Origin: CAYYGL01 sp964471235
GTDB lineage: Bacteria; Calditrichota; Calditrichia; RBG-13-44-9; J075
Reading direction: 5' to 3'
DNA length: 21,265 bases
NCBI GenBank assembly: GCA_964471235.1
Contig: CAYYGL010000078.1
Coordinates: 1-21,265 of the forward strand
Numbering within the stretch: the first letter of the stretch is position 1; every line of letters begins with the position of its first letter. The translations under genes and the position numbers were made by a program. The notes beneath the pieces are model-generated. The model was not told where the DNA came from. It did not search any database and worked only from the letters and a program-made list of their open reading frames with translations. This document shows, piece after piece, positions 1-8,351 of this stretch.

Positions 1-1722
1 GGGGCGGTCGCCGCCGTTCCCTAAAGAATAGGACTCAAACTGCCCGGCATCGATACGGTAATTCTCCACCCGGACTTCGGTTCCGAACGCCACGCTTAAG
101 GATTTTACTGCGCCCTTGGTATCTATTTCTCGTTGTAGGTCAAGATTTCCGGTGTATTGACGGAAACTCAACGTTCCGGCGTCAAACGAAACCGGGCTGC
201 TTTCCCCAATCGAAGCATTGATCGAATTTTCGATATTAAATGTGAAAGCATTACCGCCGCGGGTGATGCTTCCATCAATAATCCATCCTTTGTGAATCCC
301 TTTCAATCCCAGGGTGATGGCATCATCACGGATTTTGGAATGGATTTCCGGCAGAAAGCCGTTGGGATAGACATTCAGGTTCACCCGGGCTTCCGAGTTG
401 GGAAGACGGTAGAAGCCGGTGGCAAAGCCATCGCGATAGGTTAACCCGCCAAAAGCGTAAAATTCGGCGTTACCAGTTAAAGGCACAGATGAATTAAAGA
501 AGATTGTTCCGACACGGGCTTTGGATTGACCGGTCTTCATGGCAAAGTCATCCCGGGTTAAGCCGCGTTTGGCTAATTCCTGATCATCCGGTAAAAATGT
601 TCTGGTTTTGCCGTCCAGGAAAAAGGTACCGCCCTGTCCATCGCCGGTGAAAATGGTGCCGGTCCAGGTGGTGGAACGGTTGGTTCGACCCCGGTCCAGG
701 TATTCACCGGTGATATTAAAATACCCATTCTTACCAATCTTGAAACCGTAATTGGCATCGAGGGTGTAAGTTTTGCCGTCAGTATTATCATAGCTAACTT
801 TGGATAGCCCGGTGGCCGCCTGAATATCACTGGATAAATTAATATCCTTGCGGAACAGCACGTTGTTAGCACCCGTGCTGGCATTAACCACCAGTTTTCC
901 GGTATTTTGTTTTAAAACAATATTAATTACCCCGGCAATAGCATCCGAACCATATTGTGCCGATGCACCGTCACGCAATACTTCCACTCGTGATATAGCA
1001 GACTTGGGGATGGCATTGAGGTCCACTCCTACTGTTCCCCGACCAAATGTGCCATTAACGTGCACCAGGGCACTGGTATGCCGACGTTTGCCATTAATTA
1101 ACACCAGAACCTGATCCGGTCCTAACCCCCGCAAACTGGCAGGGTTAATATGGTCTGTTCCGTCGGAAATGGTTTGATGGGAAGCATTAAAGGAGGGCAC
1201 CAGATCTCGCAGCACCTGGTTGAGTTCCACCTGGGGAGATTCACGCACTTCCACTTCGGAAATCACATCTACCGGTACCGGCGTTTCCACTGCTGTTCGC
1301 TGGGCACGTGACCCGATTATGACGATCGTTTCCCCGAATTCTGCAAGACTTTCTGAGAGCTGAAGTGCCACCCGGGTCGTTTGACCGGCGGTAATAGACA
1401 CGCTTGTTTCCTTGGTTGCATATCCGACAAACGTTACCTGAAGAGTGTAGCTGCCTGCCGGAGCATCAAACGTAAAAGTTCCGTCAACGTCGGTGCTGGC
1501 ACCAAGGAACGTACCTTTCAATAAAACGTTTGCCCCGGGTAATGGTTCTCCGGTTTTTGCATCAGTCACTTTGCCGGCAACTGTGCCCATTTCCTGGGCA
1601 AGCAGAGGAATGCTAAAACAAAACAAAGTGATCAGCAAAAAAGAAAGCCATTTCCCGCTATGCTGAAACCTCTGATCTTCCCTTACTCCATTCACACGAC
1701 GGTAACTGAAAAAAAGATTCAT
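1..1722 (-). CDS. TonB-dependent outer-membrane receptor, N-terminal 574 residues (partial, runs off window)
   Basis: The reverse strand is open from an ATG at 1722 to the window edge, so the C-terminal barrel is missing. An AGGAGGT ribosome site lies 4 bases before the ATG. The first ~43 residues form a signal peptide with a long polar n-region, a hydrophobic stretch (LLITLFCFSIPLL) and a likely cleavage after LLAQ. Residues ~48-125 look like a carboxypeptidase-regulatory-like Ig-type domain (GKVTDAKTGEPLPGANV...VGY). A TonB-box-like segment (ETIVIIGSR) follows at ~131-139. The plug domain spans ~145-272, with typical text such as LRGLGPDQVLVLINGKR and DGASAQYGSDAIAGVINIVL. The remainder is early beta-barrel. 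Receptors of this build import large substrates across the outer membrane using TonB-ExbBD energy. The substrate cannot be told, and no SusD partner is visible. The family call is firm. Confidence 0.93.
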   Translation of the reverse strand, partial: MNLFFSYRRVNGVREDQRFQHSGKWLSFLLITLFCFSIPLLAQEMGTVAGKVTDAKTGEPLPGANVLLKGTFLGASTDVDGTFTFDAPAGSYTLQVTFVGYATKETSVSITAGQTTRVALQLSESLAEFGETIVIIGSRAQRTAVETPVPVDVISEVEVRESPQVELNQVLRDLVPSFNASHQTISDGTDHINPASLRGLGPDQVLVLINGKRRHTSALVHVNGTFGRGTVGVDLNAIPKSAISRVEVLRDGASAQYGSDAIAGVINIVLKQNTGKLVVNASTGANNVLFRKDINLSSDIQAATGLSKVSYDNTDGKTYTLDANYGFKIGKNGYFNITGEYLDRGRTNRSTTWTGTIFTGDGQGGTFFLDGKTRTFLPDDQELAKRGLTRDDFAMKTGQSKARVGTIFFNSSVPLTGNAEFYAFGGLTYRDGFATGFYRLPNSEARVNLNVYPNGFLPEIHSKIRDDAITLGLKGIHKGWIIDGSITRGGNAFTFNIENSINASIGESSPVSFDAGTLSFRQYTGNLDLQREIDTKGAVKSLSVAFGTEVRVENYRIDAGQFESYSLGNGGDRP

Positions 1723-1767
1723 ACAGACCTCCTGATGATTTGGTGAAAATACAAAAATAAATTTTCC

Positions 1768-1777
1768 NNNNNNNNNN
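1768..1777. other. Scaffold gap (10 Ns)
   Basis: Ten consecutive N characters lie 45 bases upstream of the receptor start codon. A fixed run of ten Ns usually stands for a gap of unknown length between contigs. The receptor promoter is therefore partly unseen, and the order of genes across this point is only as good as the scaffolding. Confidence 0.97.
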
Positions 1778-2341
1778 CAAATTGTTCGGAGTTTATATAC
1801 AACTTACCGACCTATAAATTATTCTATAGACGGTGGGGAAAATGATCTTCGTGAAGAAGGCTAAAAGTGAAGAAGATCTCGTTGTACTCTGAACAATTAC
1901 GTAATTTTACGTTCGGAACATATTCATTTTTTCCACAAAAAACAAGAGTTCAGTGGAAAAATTATAAAAAATTAATAATCACCGAACGGGTAATTGCGCT
2001 TATACGAAATTTACGTAAAATCATTTTAACTTTTTCTAATGTTGATAGCGTCCATCTCTTCACGATCATCTCTACATCAGTGGTGAATAATTCAAGGGAA
2101 AATTTGTTGATTTAAATCATCTTTATAAAAATCAATTGAGTTTAAAATTATATTCACAATGTTTAACCGGAGGAGATTCAGATTTCCAAAATGGGATAGG
2201 TGGCGAGTTCTGTTCATATAATTTTTGTTCCTGCAGTATTACCCCCTTTAGCACTCACCAAACAATGTCTGACCTATCTCCCCGATTCATCGTGTTTTTT
2301 CGTAATTATTAAGAGCGCTTAATTAATAAAAAAGCGGCAAT
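1778..2341. other. AT-rich spacer with palindromes, no convincing gene
   Basis: This ~560-base stretch between the scaffold gap and the TonB-like gene is strongly AT-rich. It holds one open frame (1867-2115, forward) without a ribosome site or recognisable composition, which I do not regard as a gene. It also holds an inverted repeat (1780-1792 with 1886-1898, AATTGTTCnGAGT arms), a perfect 12-base palindrome AATTACGTAATT (1895-1906) and TTTACGTAAA (2010-2019). A GGAGGAG at about 2168 is followed by no usable reading frame. Confidence 0.5.
1780..1898. repeat. Inverted repeat, AATTGTTCnGAGT arms
   Basis: AATTGTTCGGAGT at 1780-1792 is matched on the opposite strand by ACTCTGAACAATT at 1886-1898, with 12 of 13 positions agreeing. 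The arms are 93 bases apart and the left one lies two bases inside the scaffold gap, so a larger repeat may be cut off. Its function is unknown; it may be an operator pair or the edge of a mobile element. Confidence 0.45.
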
Positions 2342-3289
2342 ATGTTACGTAACTATTCTTACAATTTTTACAAATTATTTTTCCGGCGCCCCTATTGGAC
2401 TTATTTGAATATATTATTTTTGAAATTTTTCATCGCTTCTGCCGCCATTATCCTTTCCCTTACGTTACTTTCCATCCGTTTTGTGAACCGGATTCCGGAA
2501 CATCGCATTCGTTTTCAAGCAAAGCAAATTTATGTTGCCCATTTAATTAAGCAATACCAACAATTCCCTGTAGCAAACCCCATCCTCCCTCACACACCAG
2601 ATGCTGTTTCGGTAAAACCTTCCAAAATTCTTCCAGTGAGAATGTCGGACAAACCTGCGAGTATTGCTGAATTTATTGAACAAAGTATTGAAAAGGTCGA
2701 CGCCGCTTTGTGGGCGGAAACGAACAGGGAATTAACCGTTCAACAACCCGAAACCGATAGCACATGGGGAGCTTTATTAAACTCGTCTTCAGCGACCCGG
2801 TTAAAGGTACGGAACGCGATTGAGAATGTTGTAGCACCGGCAATAGAGACTCCGCTGCCGGATCCATTAACAGCCGACGGATATCAGGGGAGACGTCAGG
2901 CTTATCAGAACGGATTGGAGATGTTTGTAGCCGAGAGCCGGGAGGAAGTTGCCCTGCCAAAGGTAAGTTTTACTGATTTTCAAATTCTTCAAGGAACCCG
3001 GAATGAAGAAAAGACGATAGCCATAGCCAATGAGAACAAACAATTTGTGCGACAATGTATTGAAAAATTAACCCGGAATGATCCCGGAATAAAAGGACAT
3101 ATCATCATCCGCTTCACCATTCACCCGGAAGGGTATGTCATTCCGGAAAGTGTGAAGATCCTGCAATCGAATATCCAGGACGATCGGGTTTTAAGATGTA
3201 TCAAGCGAAATATCCGGCGTTGGAAAAACTTCCCCCGGGTGGCGTATGAAAAAGGAATATATTCTCTTACCCAGAAATATATATTTTAG
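2342..3289 (+). CDS. Membrane-anchored protein with AgmX/PglI (TonB-like) C-terminal domain
   Basis: This 315-residue protein has one hydrophobic segment near the N-terminus (~22-46), preceded by basic residues, as in an inner-membrane anchor with a periplasmic body. Residues ~50-225 are low-complexity and proline-containing, a probable periplasm-spanning linker. Residues ~228-315 match the AgmX/PglI C-terminal pattern: a cysteine helix (FVRQCIEK), the strand GHIIIRFTIHPEGYV, a second cysteine in DDRVLRCIKR, then RRWKNFP and a final aromatic KYIF. In this family the domain is a TonB-like fold used in gliding or energy-transducing systems. No exbB or exbD is near. The ribosome site is weak. 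The start overlaps a TTACGTAA palindrome (2345-2352). The alternative label 'energy transducer TonB' is possible; I favour AgmX/PglI because of the cysteine pair. Confidence 0.75.
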   Translation: MLRNYSYNFYKLFFRRPYWTYLNILFLKFFIASAAIILSLTLLSIRFVNRIPEHRIRFQAKQIYVAHLIKQYQQFPVANPILPHTPDAVSVKPSKILPVRMSDKPASIAEFIEQSIEKVDAALWAETNRELTVQQPETDSTWGALLNSSSATRLKVRNAIENVVAPAIETPLPDPLTADGYQGRRQAYQNGLEMFVAESREEVALPKVSFTDFQILQGTRNEEKTIAIANENKQFVRQCIEKLTRNDPGIKGHIIIRFTIHPEGYVIPESVKILQSNIQDDRVLRCIKRNIRRWKNFPRVAYEKGIYSLTQKYIF

Positions 3290-3349
3290 CAATTTATCGT
3301 TGCATTTTTCACCGTCGTCGCTCCATCCCGTAATTCCGTTCTTTTCCAT

Positions 3350-4141
3350 TTAAAATGCCGCTGCCAGATAATCCCTGGACTGAAGAGCATTAAGTTTGTC
3401 CTCAAATTCCAGGATAATGCCCTCAATTTTGGGACGAGTTTTTAAAATGAAAGGTAAAATTTTATTGTAAGGAATAACCCCCTGTCCAAGAGCGATAAAA
3501 TCACGACGGCGTTGTTCACGGGACGCAGTGTCAATCAAATGGAGCAGAACCGGTAATTGACGATTCCCAAAATAATTGAAGATTTGGTAGCACCATTGTA
3601 CCCCTTCGGAAATGGTGAAATCGAGAGTTTGATGAAAAATCCGGGGAATATCAAAAACCGGGCGAAGGTGAATCTGTGACAAATTGAGCAGGGTAAACAA
3701 TGCCAGAAATTTTTTTAGATTTTTTTCAGCGGCTGTTTTACCCCTTTCCTGGAAGTAATTCTCCAGATAAATCGTTACTTCCACAGAGCTCAACTTCCCT
3801 TCCAAAGTATTTACCAGTCGGTCAATGTCCATCCGCTCATCAAAATGAATGATAAAGTTGGGTTGATTGACTTTTTGCAAAAAGTCAAAAAGTTTTGATT
3901 GATATTCACTCTCAATAAATTCTTCGTTTAGTAGTCCTTCTGCATGGTAATAAACTTTTTTAAAAAGCGTTTCGTTTGCCAGGATGCTCGATAATTTTCG
4001 GGGCTGATCCAGCAGTGCCCGGGAAAGATAAATCTGGATGATCTCAAATCGGCTTTGGGTGGCAAATTGGATGGTATCAATCGGGTCAAAATCGAAATTA
4101 AGGGAAATAGAATTAGCGACACCGATGGGAATATGATTCAT
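3350..4141 (-). CDS. Xylose-isomerase-like TIM-barrel protein (sugar phosphate isomerase/epimerase superfamily)
   Basis: This 263-residue protein begins at an ATG preceded by AAAGGAT at 8-base spacing. The C-terminal pattern GQGVIPYNKILPFI...GIILEFE...ALQSRDYL is typical of the AP-endonuclease-2/xylose-isomerase-like barrel, where the last acidic strand supplies a metal ligand. Candidate metal ligands seen are H99, E127 (IYLEN), D164, H170, H201 (LLHLID) and E245 or E247, spaced as in the family. It has no signal peptide, so it is cytoplasmic. Substrate specificity cannot be inferred, and the neighbours (isoaspartyl methyltransferase, TonB-like protein) give no pathway. The superfamily assignment is reasonable; any enzyme name would be a guess. 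Confidence 0.68.
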   Translation of the reverse strand: MNHIPIGVANSISLNFDFDPIDTIQFATQSRFEIIQIYLSRALLDQPRKLSSILANETLFKKVYYHAEGLLNEEFIESEYQSKLFDFLQKVNQPNFIIHFDERMDIDRLVNTLEGKLSSVEVTIYLENYFQERGKTAAEKNLKKFLALFTLLNLSQIHLRPVFDIPRIFHQTLDFTISEGVQWCYQIFNYFGNRQLPVLLHLIDTASREQRRRDFIALGQGVIPYNKILPFILKTRPKIEGIILEFEDKLNALQSRDYLAAAF

Positions 4142-4470
4142 CTTGGATATCCTTTGGGTTTGATGATTCTCCGGTTTTCTCTTCTTCCATTAGCGCTTCA
4201 AATACCAATTGGGTGCTCCGGAAACGTTATTGCGTAAAAGATGAGCAATAGGTACGAAAAATTAATATTTTTTTCCAGAGGAATTTCATGAAATCTGAAA
4301 AAATCTGCGAACGACTTGTTTGAAAGCGGGACCGGAGGGAGATGTCTCTTTAAAAATCGGGTAAGAATAGAAAAAAGATGATAAGGATATGGATTTATTC
4401 TCAAATAGTTGGTACTTTGTTGTCAAACGGTTGTGATTGTTCTTATAAACCTTAGGATAAGAGTTTTCCG
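4142..4470. other. Divergent intergenic region with 12-base palindrome
   Basis: This 329-base spacer separates the reverse-strand TIM-barrel gene from the forward methyltransferase gene and must carry promoters for both. A perfect palindrome ATTTCATGAAAT lies at 4283-4294 and is a candidate operator. Only short open frames occur here. One forward 11-codon frame starts at 4288 inside the palindrome, behind AGAGG, and has no other support. Confidence 0.4.
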
Positions 4471-5196
4471 ATGCCCAGGTTTATCATGTTCCTGTTTTTT
4501 CCGTTTCTGCTATATCTGCTATATTGGAATGGCGAGCCTGCCGAACACCCCCAACACGACCCCTTTGCCCGATTGCGGGAACGGATGGTGGTAACCCAAA
4601 TCGAGAACCGGGGGGTTGCCAATCCGGCCGTATTGAGAGCAATGCGAAAAGTGCCCCGTCATCTGTTTGTACCGAAAAACGATGTTGATGAAGCCTATCA
4701 GGACCACCCGGTTCCCATTGGTTACGGACAGACCATTTCGCAGCCCTATATTGTGGCATATATGACGGATGTGATTGATCCACATCCTCACTTTAAAGTG
4801 CTGGAGATAGGAACCGGTTCCGGTTACCAGGCAGCCGTTTTGGCAGAAATTGTAGATTCGGTCTTTACCATGGAGATTATTCCCCCGTTGGGCAAAGCCG
4901 CTCAAAAACGCTTGCAAAAGCTGGGATATCGAAATGTTCAGGTGAAAATTGCCGATGGCTATTACGGCTGGCGGGAACATGCTCCATTTGATGCCATTGT
5001 AGTAACCGCCGCTGCGGAATACATCCCCCCGCCATTGCTACAGCAATTGAAAGAAGGAGGCAAAATGGTTATTCCGGTCGGCTCTCCATTCTTCACCCAA
5101 ACGCTGATGTTAGTGCAAAAAAAAGCCGGGAAGATAACCACCCAGAGCTTGATGCCGGTGCGGTTTGTGCCTTTTCAACGGAAACCCGAAAAATAA
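4471..5196 (+). CDS. pcm: Protein-L-isoaspartate O-methyltransferase with N-terminal membrane/export segment
   Basis: This 241-residue protein transfers a methyl group from S-adenosylmethionine to isoaspartyl residues, starting repair of damaged proteins. Family features are visible: the N-terminal helix region MVVTQIENRGVANPAVLRAM (~39-58), VPRHLFVP (61-68), GYGQTISQPYIVA (~84-96), and SAM motif I VLEIGTGSGYQAAVLAE (110-126). Later family segments are FDAIVVTAAAEYIPPPLL and GGKMVIPVG. Odd for the family, residues 1-19 are strongly hydrophobic (FIMFLFFPFLLYLLYW) before the catalytic domain, suggesting a signal anchor or signal peptide and periplasmic repair; standard Pcm is cytosolic. An ATG at 4471 behind AGGATAAGAG is the only good start, although internal starts near residue 39 could make a cytosolic form. 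Confidence 0.92.
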   Translation: MPRFIMFLFFPFLLYLLYWNGEPAEHPQHDPFARLRERMVVTQIENRGVANPAVLRAMRKVPRHLFVPKNDVDEAYQDHPVPIGYGQTISQPYIVAYMTDVIDPHPHFKVLEIGTGSGYQAAVLAEIVDSVFTMEIIPPLGKAAQKRLQKLGYRNVQVKIADGYYGWREHAPFDAIVVTAAAEYIPPPLLQQLKEGGKMVIPVGSPFFTQTLMLVQKKAGKITTQSLMPVRFVPFQRKPEK

Positions 5197-5554
5197 TTGT
5201 GGTGGGATGAAATGCATATTTTCAATCTGTTATTGGCATTATTATGGAATAGAATGGGAATAAAGTCCCTGAAAATTCTTTGACACCCTTTGATTTCAAT
5301 GCTCCTGTTTATTACATTTTTAATGGGATGTGGGTAGAATAAATGTGCTCAAACTTTAAGTTGGTTTTTAACCGGTAATTCAATTGTAAAGGCATCGTGA
5401 ACGATGTTCCGTAATATCTTACCTCTTTCTTGTGGTTTCATACCGAAAATACGCTTCGATTTCCACCACCTCCCTCCTTTATCCTTGAGAGTTGAATATC
5501 GATACTTTCTTAAACAACGATAGATTCATTCATCCAAACAAGAAGGAATTTCCC
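5197..5554. other. Intergenic region upstream of the subtilase
   Basis: This ~360-base spacer holds no recognisable gene. A small perfect hairpin (CATCGT-GA-ACGATG) is at 5393-5406. The reading frame of the downstream subtilase extends back to an ATG at 5492, but without a ribosome site. I see no clear terminator for the preceding methyltransferase gene. Confidence 0.4.
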
Positions 5555-7306
5555 ATGCAGGTAAGAAGATGGTTTGTGGTTTTGGTTGTTTTGGTAATCA
5601 GTTCAGGGATCCAACCTTCCGTATTTGCCCAATCACACAACAAATTTAGCCCTGGACTCCGCCGGGTGGTGGATAACCGCCCAACCTCGCCGGTTCTTTG
5701 TTGGATTTATTTTACCGACAAAGGGGATGACATTGCTCAGAAGCTAAAAACTGTGGAGGCGAATCTCAATGCCCATGCCTACCAGCGGCGCTTGCGGAAT
5801 CGAACTCCCGGGAATCTGGTGGATTATTATGATGTTCCTCTGAAATCCGAATATGTTCAGGAGGTTGCTGCTCACGTCATCCGGGTGCGGCATAAATCCC
5901 GCTGGCTAAATGCCGTTTCTGTGGAGGCAACGCCGCCGCAATTGAACGAATTGGCTACGTTCCCGTTTGTGCGGAAGTTAGACCTGGTATTTACTGCCAC
6001 TGCACCGTTACCCATTGAGGTCAACCCGGCGCCGGTAGTGACGCCATACCAAAAGCCCGGCGAAGTGCATTCGTTTACCTACGGACCTTCCTTTGATCAG
6101 GATAATCAAATCAATGTGATTTTACTGCATGATATGGGACTGAGCGGTGCAGGGGTTGTCATTGCCATGTTAGATGCCGGGTTTAACAATTTGCAGCATG
6201 AAGCTTTTCAACAGTTAACTATTTTGCACACCTGGGATTTTGTGAATGGTGACAGCAATGTCTCTGATGAACCCGGTCAAATGGGGAATGGAAACCATGG
6301 CACTTATACGTTGAGTACCTTAGGGGGGTTTAAGGAAGGTCAATTAATTGGTCCTGCCTTTGGAGCCAGTTTTTTACTGGCAAAAACCGAGAATACCGAT
6401 TCGGAACGCCATATTGAGGAAGACAACTGGGTTGCCGGTGCGGAATGGGCAGACAGCCTCGGCGCCGATATCATCAGCAGCTCCCTGGGGTATCTGAATT
6501 TTGATCCCGGGGAAGGAGATTATACCTGGCAGGATATGGACGGTAATACCACTATTGTAACCATCGGGGCGGACATTGCTGCCAGCCGGGGAATCCTGGT
6601 GGTGAATTCCGCCGGTAATGAAGGTCCAGCATCCCCACCGGAAAACACCCTGGTGGCGCCGGCAGATGGTGACAGCGTTTTAGCTGTGGGGGCGGTTAAT
6701 GCCGGCGGTCTCCGGGCTTCTTTTAGTTCCATGGGACCGACTGCAGACGGACGCATTAAACCGGATGTGATGGCACGCGGTGTTGCCACCTACTGCGCCA
6801 GTCCCAATCAACCTGATGGATATGTGACGGTCAGCGGCACTTCGTTATCCTGCCCGTTGGCTGCCGGGGCTGCAGCATTGGTCTTACAGGCAAATCCCAG
6901 TATCACAAATATGCAAATTATCGATGCGCTTCATCAAACGGCAAGTCAGGCAAATAACCCGGATAATCAATTTGGCTGGGGCATCATCAACGCTTACGAT
7001 GCAGCGACCCTGTTTAGCGGCTTACCCGGTGAAGATAATATTCCAACGTCCTTAGAACTTTACCCGGTGTATCCCAATCCGTTTAATGCCACCACCACCA
7101 TCCGTTTTTTTCTTCCCGAGACATCCACCTTTCGGGTCGATCTCTATAACCTGCGCGGACAGCGGGTCACCACACTTCGCGAGGGCATGGAAAGTGGTTT
7201 TGATATTTTCCGTTGGGATGCCAGTGCTTATCCATCCGGTGTTTATTTCATTGTTTTATCGGCTAATGGCAGGCAAAAAGCCCAAAAAGCGGTACTGGTC
7301 AAATAA
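5555..7306 (+). CDS. Secreted subtilisin-like serine protease (S8) with C-terminal type IX-style sorting domain
   Basis: This 583-residue protein starts at the ATG at 5555, chosen because AGAAGGA lies 7 bases upstream and a signal peptide follows at once (basic RR, then hydrophobic VVLVVLVISSG, cleavage near VFAQ). An upstream in-frame ATG at 5492 would bury the signal. Residues ~27-180 form a prodomain-like region. The catalytic domain has D207 (AMLDAGF), H248 (GNGNHGT), N355 of the oxyanion hole (NSAGNEGP) and S430 (SGTSLSCP), so the triad is complete. The last ~80 residues (YPNPFNATTTIRF ... DLYNLRGQRV ... GVYFIVL) match the Por/type IX sorting-domain pattern. The enzyme is probably exported to the periplasm, then delivered to the cell surface or medium. 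No type IX machinery genes are in the window. Confidence 0.93.
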   Translation: MQVRRWFVVLVVLVISSGIQPSVFAQSHNKFSPGLRRVVDNRPTSPVLCWIYFTDKGDDIAQKLKTVEANLNAHAYQRRLRNRTPGNLVDYYDVPLKSEYVQEVAAHVIRVRHKSRWLNAVSVEATPPQLNELATFPFVRKLDLVFTATAPLPIEVNPAPVVTPYQKPGEVHSFTYGPSFDQDNQINVILLHDMGLSGAGVVIAMLDAGFNNLQHEAFQQLTILHTWDFVNGDSNVSDEPGQMGNGNHGTYTLSTLGGFKEGQLIGPAFGASFLLAKTENTDSERHIEEDNWVAGAEWADSLGADIISSSLGYLNFDPGEGDYTWQDMDGNTTIVTIGADIAASRGILVVNSAGNEGPASPPENTLVAPADGDSVLAVGAVNAGGLRASFSSMGPTADGRIKPDVMARGVATYCASPNQPDGYVTVSGTSLSCPLAAGAAALVLQANPSITNMQIIDALHQTASQANNPDNQFGWGIINAYDAATLFSGLPGEDNIPTSLELYPVYPNPFNATTTIRFFLPETSTFRVDLYNLRGQRVTTLREGMESGFDIFRWDASAYPSGVYFIVLSANGRQKAQKAVLVK

Positions 7307-7409
7307 GGGAACACCGGTGGAATTTACCGAATCGGGAATGTACTCTCTGGTGAACAAGTTTACTCGTTGCCAGACAGGATTCTCCGCAGTGAAATATATG
7401 GGTATGGGG

Positions 7410-8351
7410 TCACTTCTTTTTTGTTAAGAACCCGTTCTTTTGTAACCATTCCCGGGCTAAAAAGCGGGGGCGCACCAGTTCCACATCGTGCCGGTAGTTC
7501 ATTTCCGTGATATCTTCGGCAGTTATTTTGGCAGCAATGCGGTTTAGGATCGTTGCAATTTGCGGATAACGCTTCAGGGTGGATTGTCGATAAGTAGGGG
7601 TGGGATTATACACCGGGAAAAAATGCCGGTCGTCCTCAAGGCGGATCAAATCGAATGCTGCAATACGCCCGTCAGTACTGTAGCCAATGGCAGCATCAAT
7701 ACTTCCCTGCTGCAGGGTCTGGTAGACCAGCCCGGCATCCAACTGACGTACCTGAAAAGAAGGAAGCCCGTAAATTCCATAAGCTCTTTGCAGACCGATC
7801 AACCCATCTTGTCGTGCGGCAAATTCGGGATCGCTGCCAAATAAAACCGCGTTGCCATGCTGGATGTAGACTGCAAGGTCGCTAATCGAATGCAAATGCA
7901 ACGCCTGTGCCTGTTTCCGCTGCATCATGACCGTATAGGTATTGTTGATGCCGGACCAGGGAGATAGCCAGATGATTCCGTGTGTTTTGGCATCCCGGGT
8001 ACGAACCGTGTGGTATGCGCGGTCGGCATTGGACAGAATACCAGGATCGGTTATCCCCATAAAATTAACCAGGGCGGTTCCGGTATATTCGATGTAGCCG
8101 TCAATTTCACCATAGAGCAAAGCCCGGCGGACAATTAATGTGGGTCCTGTTTCGATTCGATCTTCTACCTTCAATCCGGCATTTTCCAACGCCAAAAGTT
8201 GGATATAACCCAGGATCGCGCCTTCGGTATCCATTTTTGAACCGATCACAATCACATTCTCCGGATTGGGGACACAGGAGGTCACGATTCCGATAACAGC
8301 CGCTAAAATTAACCCAATAAATACCTTGAATGTCATAGGATTGGATTTCAT
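7410..8351 (-). CDS. Glycine betaine/choline-type ABC transporter substrate-binding lipoprotein (OpuAC/ProX-like)
   Basis: This 313-residue protein has a lipoprotein signal peptide ending in a lipobox (IVTSC, Cys26), so the mature protein is tethered to a membrane. The body follows the OpuAC family: VIVIGSKMDTEGAILGYI near the N-terminus, then TGPTLIVRRALLYGEIDGYIEYTGT, and a late segment GSIDAAIGYSTDGRI. The family binds quaternary ammonium compounds or proline for osmoprotection or catabolism; the ligand here is not determined. Its ATG overlaps the stop of the upstream permease by 4 bases (8348-8351), indicating translational coupling. The protein reads to KKK then TGA. It is convergent with the subtilase gene, and no terminator was seen between them. 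Confidence 0.88.
   Translation of the reverse strand: MKSNPMTFKVFIGLILAAVIGIVTSCVPNPENVIVIGSKMDTEGAILGYIQLLALENAGLKVEDRIETGPTLIVRRALLYGEIDGYIEYTGTALVNFMGITDPGILSNADRAYHTVRTRDAKTHGIIWLSPWSGINNTYTVMMQRKQAQALHLHSISDLAVYIQHGNAVLFGSDPEFAARQDGLIGLQRAYGIYGLPSFQVRQLDAGLVYQTLQQGSIDAAIGYSTDGRIAAFDLIRLEDDRHFFPVYNPTPTYRQSTLKRYPQIATILNRIAAKITAEDITEMNYRHDVELVRPRFLAREWLQKNGFLTKKK

Noticed and set aside
1867..2115. Forward 82-codon open frame in AT-rich spacer
   Set aside because: No ribosome site, lysine/isoleucine/asparagine-rich composition expected from AT-rich non-coding DNA, and palindromes run through it.
4198..4404. Reverse 68-codon open frame upstream of the TIM-barrel gene
   Set aside because: No ribosome site or family resemblance; it fills the divergent promoter region.
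5492..5554. Upstream ATG of the subtilase
   Set aside because: It would place 21 polar residues before the signal peptide and has no ribosome site, while the ATG at 5555 has a good one.
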